A DNA stretch of 64,000 nucleotides from Mycobacterium lehmannii (GTDB lineage: Bacteria > Actinomycetota > Actinomycetes > Mycobacteriales > Mycobacteriaceae): assembly GCF_002245535.1 (NCBI RefSeq), contig NZ_NKCN01000002.1:248001-312000 (forward strand). Reading direction: 5' to 3'. Made by a program: the position numbers and the translations under genes. Positions 1 to 9,171 of the stretch are shown in pieces. The notes under the pieces were generated by a model. It worked only from the letters and a program-made list of their open reading frames with translations, ran no database searches and was not told the DNA's origin. Positions within the stretch are counted from its first letter, which is position 1. The number at the start of each line of letters is the position of its first letter.

Positions 1-598
1 CGCCGTTCGCCTCGTCGGTGTCGGGATCGGGGGAGCGCGGCGCCGAACCCGCGAACGGTGCGCAGACCACCTGATCGCCGCGGCGGGCCACCAGTAGCTC
101 GGGGCTTGCGCCCACCAGCACGCTCCCGGAGTAACCACCGCCCGCGGCGGTCAGGTCGGCGAGGTACCCGTTGGCCGCGGGATCGGCGCTGACGAGCCGG
201 TGCAGGACGGTGCGCGCGTCCAGCGGTCCGTCGGCGGCCAGCCGAAGGGCCCTGGCGAGCACGACCTTGTGCAGCCCGCTCGACGGGCTGTTGAGCCGGT
301 CGACGGCGCTGGCGACCCGCGTGCGGTGTTCCTCGGGATCCGGCAGCGCCTCGGCTATCTGTACGCCGGGCATCGGGCGTAGCGGCCAGTCCGGCAGCGC
401 GTCGAGGAACTGGACGCTCTGCGGGCGGATCAGCGCCGCCGGTTTGGTCAGGTCGAAAGGCAACGCCCCCACGATGATCGGGGCGCTGTGCGATGCCAGC
501 GCGGCTCGCGCCTCAGCGACCTTCGGGAACGCGGTGTGCACTCCCTCCGCGACGACGGCGCCGCGGGAGGCCAGGACGAAGGACGGTTCGCGGGTCAC
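1..598 (-). CDS. entC: Isochorismate synthase, 5' part only (runs off the window)
   Basis: This gene converts chorismate to isochorismate, the entry to menaquinone or salicylate-type metabolism. Only the first 199 codons are inside the window. They show the chorismate-utilising enzyme fold: a KVVLAR segment at about residues 111-116, whose lysine is the expected general base, and GASPELL at about 163-169. The GTG start at 598 overlaps the TGA of the phosphatase gene upstream as GTGA, so the two are translationally coupled. The gene order matches Rv3215-Rv3214 of M. tuberculosis as I remember it. The C-terminal catalytic half cannot be judged here. MenF-like and EntC-like roles cannot be separated from this fragment. 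Confidence 0.88.
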   Translation of the reverse strand, partial: MTREPSFVLASRGAVVAEGVHTAFPKVAEARAALASHSAPIIVGALPFDLTKPAALIRPQSVQFLDALPDWPLRPMPGVQIAEALPDPEEHRTRVASAVDRLNSPSSGLHKVVLARALRLAADGPLDARTVLHRLVSADPAANGYLADLTAAGGGYSGSVLVGASPELLVARRGDQVVCAPFAGSAPRSPDPDTDEANG

Positions 599-1212
599 CG
601 TGGTTTACACGGATCCTGATGGCCGGTCAGTCCCTGCGCGATGATCTGGCGCATGGCGTGCTCGAATCCGAGGACGGCCAGCGACGCGGGCGCCATCGCG
701 AACCGGATCCCGTCGGACACCGGCAGCTCGACCCACCGCGCGATCATCGAGCGGGAGAAGTGCGCGTGGCCCACGAACACGACGTCGCGCGATGTCATAT
801 GGCTCAGCGCCGACTCCAGGGCGCGGTCGGCGCGCTGCGTGACCGTCTCCACGCTCTCGCCGCCGTCGGCGCCGTGCGTCCAGATCAGCCAGTCGGGGAC
901 GGTCTCGCGGATCTCGGGCGTCGTCAGCCCCTCGTAGCGGCCGTAGTCCCATTCCCGCAGAAGCGGCGACACCTCGTCGATGTTCAGCCCGGCCAGTTCG
1001 GCGGTCTGCACCGCGCGCCGCAATGGGCTGGACAGCACCAGGGGGTGGTCCAGTTCCAGTTCGGCCAGCGCTTCGGCGGCCAGCTTGGCGCGTTCCACGC
1101 CGACCGCGGTCAGTTCGAGATCGGTGTGGCTGGTGTGCCGACCGCTTCTCGACCACTCCGTTTCGCCGTGACGAAGCAGGATCAGGCGGTGCTCCAAAAG
1201 GGCCACGCTCAC
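595..1212 (-). CDS. gpm2: Histidine phosphatase (phosphoglycerate mutase-like acid phosphatase)
   Basis: This is a 205-residue histidine phosphatase superfamily enzyme. The phospho-acceptor motif LRHGE is at residues 13-17, SSPLRRA lies near 60-66, and a second catalytic histidine is in VGHAH near residue 150. That is the full set for the family and a usual length. The M. tuberculosis counterpart Rv3214 is named gpm2 but has been described as an acid phosphatase rather than a mutase. I chose the GTG at 1212. A second GTG at 1206 is equally possible and only two residues shorter. A longer in-frame extension to 1449 crosses the divergent ParA gene and is unlikely. It forms an operon with entC by a GTGA overlap. 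Confidence 0.88.
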   Translation of the reverse strand: MSVALLEHRLILLRHGETEWSRSGRHTSHTDLELTAVGVERAKLAAEALAELELDHPLVLSSPLRRAVQTAELAGLNIDEVSPLLREWDYGRYEGLTTPEIRETVPDWLIWTHGADGGESVETVTQRADRALESALSHMTSRDVVFVGHAHFSRSMIARWVELPVSDGIRFAMAPASLAVLGFEHAMRQIIAQGLTGHQDPCKPR

Positions 1213-1257
1213 TGATTCTGCCGCACGGTCGGTCGCGGTGTCCCGACCCATGCAACG

Positions 1258-2184
1258 ATGGGCACCGTGACGCGAGTACTTGCGGTCGCCAATCAAAAGG
1301 GTGGGGTAGCCAAGACGACGACGGTGGCGTCGTTGGGTGCGGCGATTCAGGAGACGGGTAAGCGGGTCCTGCTCGTGGACCTCGACCCGCAGGGGTCCCT
1401 GACGTTCTCCCTGGGCCACGACCCGGACAAGCTGGCGGTGTCGATCCACGAAGTGCTGCTCGGCGAGGTCGAACCCGACGTCGCCCTGCTGGAGACGCCC
1501 GAGGGGATGACACTGCTGCCCGCCAACATCGACTTGGCGGGGGCCGAGGCCATGCTGTTGATGCGCGCCGGGCGCGAGTACGCGCTCAAGAGGGCGCTGG
1601 CCAAGCTCGGTGTCGGAGCCGGAACGCCGGCGACATCAGGCCGAGGAGCCGGAACGCCGGCGACATCAGGCCGAGGAGCCGGAACGCCGGCGACATCAGG
1701 CCGAGGAGCCGGAACGCCGTCTTCATCGGGCAGGTCCGACTACGACATCGTGATCATCGACTGTCCGCCGTCGCTCGGCGTGCTCACGCTCAACGGGTTG
1801 ACCGCCGCCGACGACGTGATCGTGCCGCTGCAGTGCGAGACCTTGGCGCACCGCGGGGTCGGGCAGTTCCTGCGCACCATCGCCGACGTTCAGGCGATCA
1901 CGAACCCCGATCTCAAACTGCTGGGCGCGCTGCCGACGCTGTACGACTCGCGCACGACCCACAGCCGCGACGTGCTGCTCGACGTCGCCGACCGCTACGA
2001 CCTGCCGGTGCTGGCGCCGCCGATCCCGCGCACCGTCCGCTTCGCCGAAGCGAGCGCCTCGGGAGCGTCGGTGTTGGCCAGCCGCAAGAACAAGGGTGCG
2101 GGCGCCTACCGCGAGCTGGCCACCGCGCTGCTCAAGCACTGGAAGAACGGCAAGCCGATGCCGACGTTCGCCCCAGACATATAG
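1258..2184 (+). CDS. ParA/Soj-like ATPase with an inserted decapeptide repeat
   Basis: This 308-residue P-loop ATPase belongs to the ParA/MinD group (Rv3213c-like). It has the deviant Walker A motif KGGVAKTT at 14-21, with the signature lysine K14 before K19. It also has DLDPQGS and the Walker B strand DIVIIDCPP. No ParB gene is adjacent, so it is an orphan partition-type ATPase. The family member I recall is about 266 residues. The extra length is an insert of about 40 residues made of four decapeptide units just before the Walker B strand. Flanking sequence stays in frame, so the protein should still fold with a long surface loop. ATG 1258 is used; GTG 1267 is an alternative start. It is divergent from gpm2 with a gap of only 45 bp. 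Confidence 0.87.
   Translation: MGTVTRVLAVANQKGGVAKTTTVASLGAAIQETGKRVLLVDLDPQGSLTFSLGHDPDKLAVSIHEVLLGEVEPDVALLETPEGMTLLPANIDLAGAEAMLLMRAGREYALKRALAKLGVGAGTPATSGRGAGTPATSGRGAGTPATSGRGAGTPSSSGRSDYDIVIIDCPPSLGVLTLNGLTAADDVIVPLQCETLAHRGVGQFLRTIADVQAITNPDLKLLGALPTLYDSRTTHSRDVLLDVADRYDLPVLAPPIPRTVRFAEASASGASVLASRKNKGAGAYRELATALLKHWKNGKPMPTFAPDI
1615..1734 (+). repeat. 30-bp tandem repeat, four units, inside the ParA gene
   Basis: Units run 1615-1644, 1645-1674, 1675-1704 and 1705-1734. The first three are identical (starting GGAGCCGGAACGCC). The fourth keeps the first 15 bases and then diverges. Each unit encodes ten residues of the type GAGTPATSGR. The unit length is a multiple of three, so copy-number change would not break the reading frame. 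No other copy of the unit was noticed in the window. Confidence 0.95.
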
Positions 2185-2228
2185 CGATTTCGGTGTACTA
2201 CCGATCGCTGCGCGACTGGTAGTGCACC
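2184..2228. repeat. Palindromic intergenic element, family B copy 1 (likely bidirectional terminator)
   Basis: The element starts with GCGATTTCGGTG, directly overlapping the ParA stop codon. Arms GGTGTACTACC (2192-2202) and GGTAGTGCACC (2218-2228) are complementary at 10 of 11 positions. It fills the gap between two converging genes. A second, related copy is at 42240-42287. Confidence 0.7.
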
Positions 2229-2232
2229 CAAG

Positions 2233-3450
2233 TTACGACTGGCCGAGCGCCACCAGTTCCTCGCCGCGCTGTTCGATCACCATCGAACCGGCGACCGCGG
2301 GCACCACCGGCGCCGCGCTCGGCGGCCGTGTCACGGGAATGTGGCGTTCACCCTGCCCGGTCGCGGGGTCGAACACGTCGTAGCCGTCGGTGACGGGGAC
2401 CAGCAACCGCCCCGCCATGATCGTCGCCGGCCCCAGCGGCTTGTTGCGGCCCTCGGGCGTGACGGTGTATCGGTATTCAAATCCGTTGGCGGAGAACACC
2501 ATTACGCTGTCGCCGGTCCACCACGTGATCAGGTCGCCCGCCCGCGACATCGTGGCCTGCGGCGACGGCGGGCTTGGCACCGGGGTGCTGGCGACCGTCG
2601 CGCCCGTCTCGTCGACGATGTTCACCACGGGCTTGGGTGTGGGCACGTAGAGCGCGGTCATCGTGTCGGCCACGGCCACCACGCGTGCGCCCGAATCCGG
2701 TGTGACACCCGGTTGCTGGACATACCTCAACTCGGGGGTGTCCTCCTCGTCGGAGGGCCGCAGCAGCGTCAGGCGCAGATCGGGCTGCCGCGGGCACGCC
2801 TCGAGCACCGACACCGCGCTCGAACTCGCTTGAGCGGACACCAACCGACACAGCGGCCGCGAGGGGACATCCGGCTTGATGCGCGCATCCAGCGCGCCGT
2901 AGCTCAGCATTCGGACCATGTCGGAACGCCACAGCTCGAGCCGGTTCTCACCCGCCGAGAGCACCGCGGTGCCGTCCGAAGACAGGGTCACTGAGGGGTC
3001 GGCGTAGGACGACCGCGCCGGACCGCGCATGCCGGTCTTGGCGTCGATCGTGCTGACCTGGCCACAGCCGCGGGTGTCGGGGTAGACGGCGACCGCGTAC
3101 TGGTAGACGTAGCTGACCCCGCACAGGTCGAGATCACGCTCGTAACTCCACAGCGTGGTCCCGGTCGCGGGGTCGCGGCCCTCCACGGCCCGCCCGTCGC
3201 CGGTCACCACCGCACCGCCGATGACCAGCGGCATCGTGGTGGCTGCGCTGGGTGCGCTCCACACCTGGCGCAGCGACTGCGGAACCGCCTTGGCGGGGGT
3301 CAGTGCCGGAACCGGGCCGTCCGCGGGTCTGCTGATCGTGGCCCGCGCGTCGCTGGTCCACCACACCAGCCCGGCCGTCACCGCGACCACGACGCCAATC
3401 GCCAGCGCCACCATCACATCGGTGCGCGTGCGGCGTTCGGGTTTGACCAT
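2233..3450 (-). CDS. Membrane-anchored beta-propeller (PQQ-like) protein, Rv3212-like
   Basis: This 405-residue protein has one N-terminal membrane segment at about residues 13-31, preceded by a positively charged KPERRTR stretch. A large extracytoplasmic domain follows, with repeated Gly/Asp-rich strands (for example GRAVEGRDPATGTTLWSYE) typical of PQQ-like beta-propeller blades. Paired cysteines in the exported part could form disulfides. It matches Rv3212 of M. tuberculosis in length and position. It lies 18 bp downstream of rhlE on the same strand, so the two are probably co-transcribed. Molecular function is unknown; a scaffold or envelope-sensing role is only a guess. Confidence 0.8.
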   Translation of the reverse strand: MVKPERRTRTDVMVALAIGVVVAVTAGLVWWTSDARATISRPADGPVPALTPAKAVPQSLRQVWSAPSAATTMPLVIGGAVVTGDGRAVEGRDPATGTTLWSYERDLDLCGVSYVYQYAVAVYPDTRGCGQVSTIDAKTGMRGPARSSYADPSVTLSSDGTAVLSAGENRLELWRSDMVRMLSYGALDARIKPDVPSRPLCRLVSAQASSSAVSVLEACPRQPDLRLTLLRPSDEEDTPELRYVQQPGVTPDSGARVVAVADTMTALYVPTPKPVVNIVDETGATVASTPVPSPPSPQATMSRAGDLITWWTGDSVMVFSANGFEYRYTVTPEGRNKPLGPATIMAGRLLVPVTDGYDVFDPATGQGERHIPVTRPPSAAPVVPAVAGSMVIEQRGEELVALGQS

Positions 3451-3468
3451 CGCGGGGGAGGCGGTGGA

Positions 3469-4938
3469 CTAGCCGGTGCTGGCCGGAGCCTTGCGGGGTC
3501 GGCGCCTACGCCTGCGCTTGGCAGGAGCCGTATCGCCGGACCCTTCGCCCGTCTCGCCGGAAGAAGCCTGATCGGACGGCGTTGTGGACGCGTCCGGGTG
3601 GCCGGTGGCCGACTTGCCGCCGCGGGTGCGGCGACGTGTGCGGTTGCGGTTGCGCGCGGGGCGGTCGTCGGACTTCTCGGCCGGGGCGCGCCTGCTGCTC
3701 TGCACCTTCACGGGCTCGCCGACGGTGCCGGAGGCATCGGCGGGAATGCCCAGTTCGCTGTAGAGGTGCGGTGAGCTCGAATACGTCTCGGCGGGATCGG
3801 GGCAGCCGAGGTTCAGCGCCTTGTCGATCATCGTCCAGCGCGCCAACTCGTCCCAGTCGACGAGGGTCACCGCGACACCGGTCTTGCCCGCGCGCCCGGT
3901 GCGGCCGATGCGGTGCACGTAGGCCTGCTCGTCCTCGGGGATCTGGTAGTTGATCACGTGGGTGACGTCGTCGATGTCGATGCCGCGGGCGGCGACGTCG
4001 GTGGCGACCAGGACGTCGATCTCGCCGGTGCGGAACGCCTTGAGTGCCTTCTCGCGCGCGCCCTGACCGAGGTCACCGTGCACGGCGCCGACCTTGAAGC
4101 CGCGTTCGGCCAGTTCGTCGGAGACCTTCTGCGCGGTGCGCTTGGTGCGGGTGAAGATCATCGTCGCGCCTCGACCCTCGGCCTGCAGGATGCGGGCGAC
4201 CATCTCGACTTTGTCCAGGGCGTGCGCGCGGTAGGCGAACTGCTCGGTGGTGTCGTGGGTGGCCGCCGAATGCGGGGCCTCGGCCCGGATGTGCGTCGGC
4301 TGGTTCATGAAGGTCCGGGCCAGCGTGATGATGGGGTCCGGCATCGTCGCCGAGAACAGCATCGACTGCCTGTTGTCGGGGATCTGGCGCAGGATCCGCT
4401 CGATGTCGGGCAAGAAGCCCAGGTCGAGCATCTCGTCGGCCTCGTCGAGCACCAGCATGGACAGTCCGCCCAGCTTCAGGTGCCCTTGCTGGGCCAGGTC
4501 GAGCAGCCGGCCCGGTGTGCCGACGACCACGTCGACGCCCTTCTCGAGCGCCTCGATCTGTCCTTCGTAGGGCCGTCCACCGTAGATCGAGGTGACCGAC
4601 AGCTTGCGGTCGCCGACGGTCAGGTACTTCGCAGCGGCCGCCAGGTCGCCGTATACCTGCAGACACAGCTCGCGGGTGGGTACGACCACCAAGGCCCGCG
4701 GGACGCCCGTCAGGGGGCGGTCGGGGTCGGTGGTGATCCGCTGGAGCAGGGGCACGCCGAATGCCAGCGTCTTGCCCATACCGGTGCGGGCCTGGCCGAT
4801 CAGGTCGTCGCCGGCCAATGCCATCGGCATGGTCAGCTCTTGGATGGCGAAGGGATGCTGCTTGCCGTCCTCGGCGAGAGCGCGGACGATTTCGTCGCGA
4901 ACTCCCAGTTCAGCAAATGTGGGATTGAGATGCGTCAT
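3469..4938 (-). CDS. rhlE: DEAD-box ATP-dependent RNA helicase
   Basis: This 489-residue superfamily 2 RNA helicase unwinds RNA duplexes in ribosome assembly or RNA decay. The motifs appear in order: a Q-motif region (HPFAIQELTMP), motif I ARTGMGKT, PTREL, TPGRLLDL, motif II DEAD in VLDEADEMLDLGF, SAT, ATDVAARGIDI and HRIGRTGRAGK. The C-terminal tail is rich in arginine and lysine (RNRTRRRTRGGK and KRRRRRRPRK), a usual RNA-binding extension in mycobacterial RhlE. The ATG at 4938 is preceded on its strand by GAAAGG. It probably forms an operon with the beta-propeller gene downstream. The divergent region upstream carries a perfect inverted repeat (5085-5103). Confidence 0.93.
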   Translation of the reverse strand: MTHLNPTFAELGVRDEIVRALAEDGKQHPFAIQELTMPMALAGDDLIGQARTGMGKTLAFGVPLLQRITTDPDRPLTGVPRALVVVPTRELCLQVYGDLAAAAKYLTVGDRKLSVTSIYGGRPYEGQIEALEKGVDVVVGTPGRLLDLAQQGHLKLGGLSMLVLDEADEMLDLGFLPDIERILRQIPDNRQSMLFSATMPDPIITLARTFMNQPTHIRAEAPHSAATHDTTEQFAYRAHALDKVEMVARILQAEGRGATMIFTRTKRTAQKVSDELAERGFKVGAVHGDLGQGAREKALKAFRTGEIDVLVATDVAARGIDIDDVTHVINYQIPEDEQAYVHRIGRTGRAGKTGVAVTLVDWDELARWTMIDKALNLGCPDPAETYSSSPHLYSELGIPADASGTVGEPVKVQSSRRAPAEKSDDRPARNRNRTRRRTRGGKSATGHPDASTTPSDQASSGETGEGSGDTAPAKRRRRRRPRKAPASTG

Positions 4939-5084
4939 ACGCGAAACGAGGCCTTTCAGTTGTCGTCCTCATGGCTTCCACGCGCGCACGAGTTCGACAA
5001 AAGCTGGCCTGTGAAGACCAAGGCCCTGCACTGAGGTAGGCGGACCGACTGCGTGCACGCACATTTCTTTGGGTCGCGGCGGGC

Positions 5085-5103
5085 TCTGCAAATGTTTTGC
5101 AGA
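5085..5103. promoter_or_regulatory. Perfect inverted repeat between rhlE and the ferritin-like gene
   Basis: TCTGCAAA and TTTGCAGA are separated by three bases, giving 8-bp perfect arms in a 19-bp site. It is much richer in A and T than its surroundings and lies in the 252-bp divergent intergenic region. It has the shape of an operator for a dimeric regulator. Which regulator and which of the two genes it serves are unknown. Confidence 0.45.
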
Positions 5104-5190
5104 TGCCTTGAAATGCCACCGCCCGAACCCATCGTACCTGGCGGCGCTCGCCCGACGAGCCACCCGCCGTCGGCGTTTATTGTTGGGCCC

Positions 5191-5886
5191 ATGAACGCGA
5201 CGCCTCCGGCACCCGGGCAGACCGACTCGGCAACCTCGGGTGTGTCGGCCGACCATCCCGGCGTCAACGAGCTTTTCGCGCTGCTGGCCTATGGCGAGGT
5301 CGCCGCGTTCTACCGCCTCACCGACGAAGCGCGAATGGCGCCGAACCTTCGCGGGCGCATCAACATGGCGAGCATGGCGGCCGCGGAGATGAACCACTAC
5401 GAGGTGCTGCGCGACGCGCTCGAGCGCCGCGGAGTCGACGTCGTGCCCGCGATGACGAAATACGCGTCCGCCCTTGAGAATTACCACCGGCTGACCACCC
5501 CGAGCACCTGGCTCGAGGCACTGGTGAAGACCTATGTCGGCGACGCGCTGGCGGCCGACTTCTACCTCGAGATCGCCCATGCCCTGCCCGACGAGGTCGC
5601 CGACGTGGTGCGCGCGGTGCTGTCGGAGACCGGCCACTCCCAGTTCGTCGTCGCCGAGGTGCGCGCGGCGGTGACGGCCAGCGACCGGCAGCGCCACCGG
5701 CTCGCGCTGTGGTCGCGGCGGCTCCTCGGTGAGGCCATCACCCAGGCGCAGTTCGTGATGGCCGATCACGACGAGCTCGTCGACCTGGTGCTGGCCAGCG
5801 GTGAAGGTCTGACTCAGATGACCGAGTTCTTCGACCGGCTCCAGCGGACACACGCCTCCCGGATGGAGGAGCTGGGCCTCGCCTGA
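5191..5886 (+). CDS. Ferritin-like-fold protein, Rv3210c-like
   Basis: This 231-residue, mostly helical protein begins at the ATG at 5191, which gives the family's usual length. A longer reading frame runs back to 5053 but has no support. Carboxylate and histidine residues in EVAAFYRLTDEAR, AAAEMNHYEVLRDAL and SETGHSQFVVAEVR resemble the helices of ferritin-like four-helix bundles, which often bind two metal ions. In mycobacteria it is annotated as a conserved ferritin-like or tRNA hydroxylase-like protein; I recognise the family but not a proven reaction. It converges on the MmpS gene with only one base between stop codons. Confidence 0.75.
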   Translation: MNATPPAPGQTDSATSGVSADHPGVNELFALLAYGEVAAFYRLTDEARMAPNLRGRINMASMAAAEMNHYEVLRDALERRGVDVVPAMTKYASALENYHRLTTPSTWLEALVKTYVGDALAADFYLEIAHALPDEVADVVRAVLSETGHSQFVVAEVRAAVTASDRQRHRLALWSRRLLGEAITQAQFVMADHDELVDLVLASGEGLTQMTEFFDRLQRTHASRMEELGLA

Positions 5887-5887
5887 C

Positions 5888-6634
5888 CTACTGGGTGCAG
5901 GTCGCGATCATCGAGTTGTTGTTCTGCGCGGCGATCAGCGTGCCGGCGGCGTCGAGGATGCTGCAGTTCAGCTGGCCGCCGACGCTGGTCGCGGTGACCG
6001 ATTTCAGTTCAACGCCCGGGTCGAGGACCACCTGCTTGACCCAGGGCAGCGCGACGTTGACGTCGGTGCGCAGCGCGCCCTGGCCGTCGGTGTAGATCAC
6101 GGTCACCAGGTCGAGCAGCTGGCGGTTACCCGTCACCCGGTAGGTCACGGTGCGCGGTGACGGCGGTGCGGGCGGCGGAACGGCTGCCTGTGCCGTCGTG
6201 CTCGGTGCGGGCGGTGGCGTCGTCTCGGCGCTCGGGGTGACCGTCGTGACGGTCTCCGGCGGCAGCGAGGGAACGAGGGGCGCCGCCGTTCCCGCGCTCG
6301 GCGCGGTGGTGGCGGGAGCGCTCGACGGCACCGGCGCCTCCGATGTCGCGGTGGCCGACACCGAACCGCTGTCGCCGCCGCCGAGGATGATGCCGGTGGT
6401 GCCGATCGCGATGAACAGGATCACCCCGGCGATGCCGGCGACCCACATCCAGCGTCGGTCGATGCTCTCCTCGTCGTATGACTGCTCGTAGTCGTCGTAG
6501 TCCTCGAACTCGGGCGAACCGGGGTAGTCGTAGTCGAAGTCTTCGGCAGGCGGCTCCGAGTAATCGGAGTAGCTGGGAATCCGCTCCGTCGGGGCCAGCG
6601 AATACGGTGAGTGCGCGGTGTAAGACCTGTTCAT
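5888..6634 (-). CDS. MmpS-family membrane protein (MmpS3/Rv3209-like)
   Basis: This 248-residue protein starts with an acidic, tyrosine-rich cytoplasmic region, followed by one membrane segment at about residues 63-85. A low-complexity Thr/Pro/Ala linker (about 95-160) leads to a C-terminal beta-rich domain of about 85 residues. That domain begins with RTVTYRVTGNRQ and contains LPWVKQVVLDPG and two cysteines. The layout is that of MmpS proteins, small periplasm-facing partners of MmpL lipid transporters. No MmpL gene is nearby, which fits the Rv3209/MmpS3 subgroup. A role in envelope biogenesis is inferred from the family. Confidence 0.75.
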   Translation of the reverse strand: MNRSYTAHSPYSLAPTERIPSYSDYSEPPAEDFDYDYPGSPEFEDYDDYEQSYDEESIDRRWMWVAGIAGVILFIAIGTTGIILGGGDSGSVSATATSEAPVPSSAPATTAPSAGTAAPLVPSLPPETVTTVTPSAETTPPPAPSTTAQAAVPPPAPPSPRTVTYRVTGNRQLLDLVTVIYTDGQGALRTDVNVALPWVKQVVLDPGVELKSVTATSVGGQLNCSILDAAGTLIAAQNNNSMIATCTQ

Positions 6635-6870
6635 GTGGGTTTTCCCGGTGTCGTCTCGAGCGTAGAAGATCTTGCCGCGCCTGATGCTATCGAGGCAGAA
6701 GTGACAGATGAGGTTCAGCGGCTGGTGTGTTGGTTACGGTCCGGACTCGGTTCGGTCGCCGTAGGTCTCGGCGCTTCGCCGACCGCGAACTCACCGCCGT
6801 GGTGCGGTCGGTCAGCGGGTCGTCCACTAGCCTTGGCTCAAGTTCTTCGAAAACGAAAGGGGCCCACGGC

Positions 6871-7810
<940 letters not shown>

Positions 7811-7949
7811 TTACTACCGTTGATAAAGCATGCAGGTGAGGCGCGGATCACAGCGCTTAAGGTGGTCGATGGCGCGCCGAAAGTATGAGGACGTCGGCCT
7901 GTGTCATCCTGTTGCGGTGACCTACGACTCCCGTACGCGAGGAGGACAG

Positions 7950-8978
7950 ATGGGTCCCGAACCCGGCGGGGGTGTTCGCGTGCCCGCGCTGCGCAATGAA
8001 TGGCGCGAGCCGTTGCGCGCCCAACGCGATCCCCTCGCAGAGAGCTCGGGACGGGTGAGGTCCAATCGCGATGAGCACCGCGGCTTCCGCAAGCAGTCGT
8101 GGCTCGGTCGCTTCGTCTCCACTTACGGCTGGCGGGCCTATGCGTTGCCCGTTTTGATCGTGTTGACCGCGGTCGTCGTCTACCAGACCATCACCGGCAC
8201 GGGCGCGCCCGCACCCAAGCAGGCCGAGGGCCCGGTGCAGGGCCCGCCAACCATCGGCGTGGCCAGCACCGCGATCATCGGTGCCCCGCCCAAGGGGTTG
8301 ACCCAGTTCGACGCGGACCTGCCGACCGGAATCCTGCCCCAGGGTGGCCCGTTCACCGAGGCCGGCGCCAAGACGTGGCACGTCGTGCCCGGGGCGACCT
8401 CGCAGGTCGGCCAGGGCACCGCGAAGGTGTTCACCTACACCGTCGAGGTCGAGGACGGGATCGACACCACGACATTCGGCGGCGACGAGGCGTTCGCCCG
8501 CATGGTCACCGAGACGCTGGCCAACCCCAAGAGCTGGACCCACAATCCGCAGTTCGCCTTCACCCGCATCGACGGGACGTCAGGAATCGAACCGGACTTC
8601 CGGGTGTCGTTGAGCACGCCGATGACCGTGCGCGAGGGCTGCGGCTACGACATCCAGCTGGAGGCGTCCTGCTACAACCCGGCCTACCGGGACGGGCAGC
8701 CGCGCGTGTTCATCAACGAGGCGCGCTGGGTGCGCGGTGCGGTGCCCTTCCAGGGTGACGTCGGCTCCTATCGGCAGTACCTGATCAACCACGAGGTCGG
8801 CCACGCGATCGGTTACCAACGGCACGAGCCGTGCGGGGGCAACGACCAACTCGCGCCGGTCATGATGCAGCAGACCTTCTCGACCAACAACAACGACGCC
8901 GCGCGCTTCGACCCGCAGTCGGTCCAGCCCGACAATCACACCTGCAAACCGAACCCCTGGCCGTACCCGATCGCCTGA
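7950..8978 (+). CDS. DUF3152 membrane-anchored, metzincin-like zinc protease candidate
   Basis: The start is ATG 7950 because GAGGAGG (7939-7945) precedes it at good spacing. An in-frame GTG at 7917 and earlier starts lack this. The 342-residue product has a cytoplasmic N-terminus, a membrane segment at about 64-80 and a large external domain. That domain contains HEVGHAIG, with H281, E282 and H285 as likely zinc ligands and catalytic base. A further histidine at 292 and the VMMQQT turn resemble the metzincin Met-turn. The third histidine sits one residue later than in the usual HExxHxxGxxH pattern. It corresponds to Rv3207c. The substrate is unknown. Confidence 0.8.
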   Translation: MGPEPGGGVRVPALRNEWREPLRAQRDPLAESSGRVRSNRDEHRGFRKQSWLGRFVSTYGWRAYALPVLIVLTAVVVYQTITGTGAPAPKQAEGPVQGPPTIGVASTAIIGAPPKGLTQFDADLPTGILPQGGPFTEAGAKTWHVVPGATSQVGQGTAKVFTYTVEVEDGIDTTTFGGDEAFARMVTETLANPKSWTHNPQFAFTRIDGTSGIEPDFRVSLSTPMTVREGCGYDIQLEASCYNPAYRDGQPRVFINEARWVRGAVPFQGDVGSYRQYLINHEVGHAIGYQRHEPCGGNDQLAPVMMQQTFSTNNNDAARFDPQSVQPDNHTCKPNPWPYPIA

Positions 8979-8997
8979 GTTCCTTCCTTCCCCTGCC

Positions 8998-9058
8998 GCG
9001 AGTGACCGTGGCTGTGCGGCGACACGCCGTGCCTGGGCGTACAACGGCGGTCGCTCGC
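8998..9058. repeat. 61-bp palindromic intergenic element, family A copy 1
   Basis: Arms GCGAGTGACCG (8998-9008) and CGGTCGCTCGC (9048-9058) are complementary except for one G-T pair. They enclose a core with GACACGCC at 9021. Related 61-bp copies lie at 32660-32720 and 45917-45977. It separates the DUF3152 gene from moeZ. It may form a hairpin in RNA or serve as a protein-binding repeat. Confidence 0.75.
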
Positions 9059-9171
9059 CCACGGTGAGCGGCCACGGTCCTGGGGGAAGCGATCGCCGCT
9101 CGTTGCTGTTGAATGTCGTAACTGCTGTGATGGTCATAGACGTTGAATCAGGTGGATCAAGGAGAAACACG

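Noticed and set aside
595..1449. Longer version of the phosphatase starting at 1449
   Set aside because: The extension would cover the start of the divergent ParA gene, and the LRHGE motif already lies at the usual distance from the GTG at 1212.
1615..1734. CRISPR-like repeat array
   Set aside because: Repeats are directly adjacent with no spacers and lie in frame inside a coding gene.
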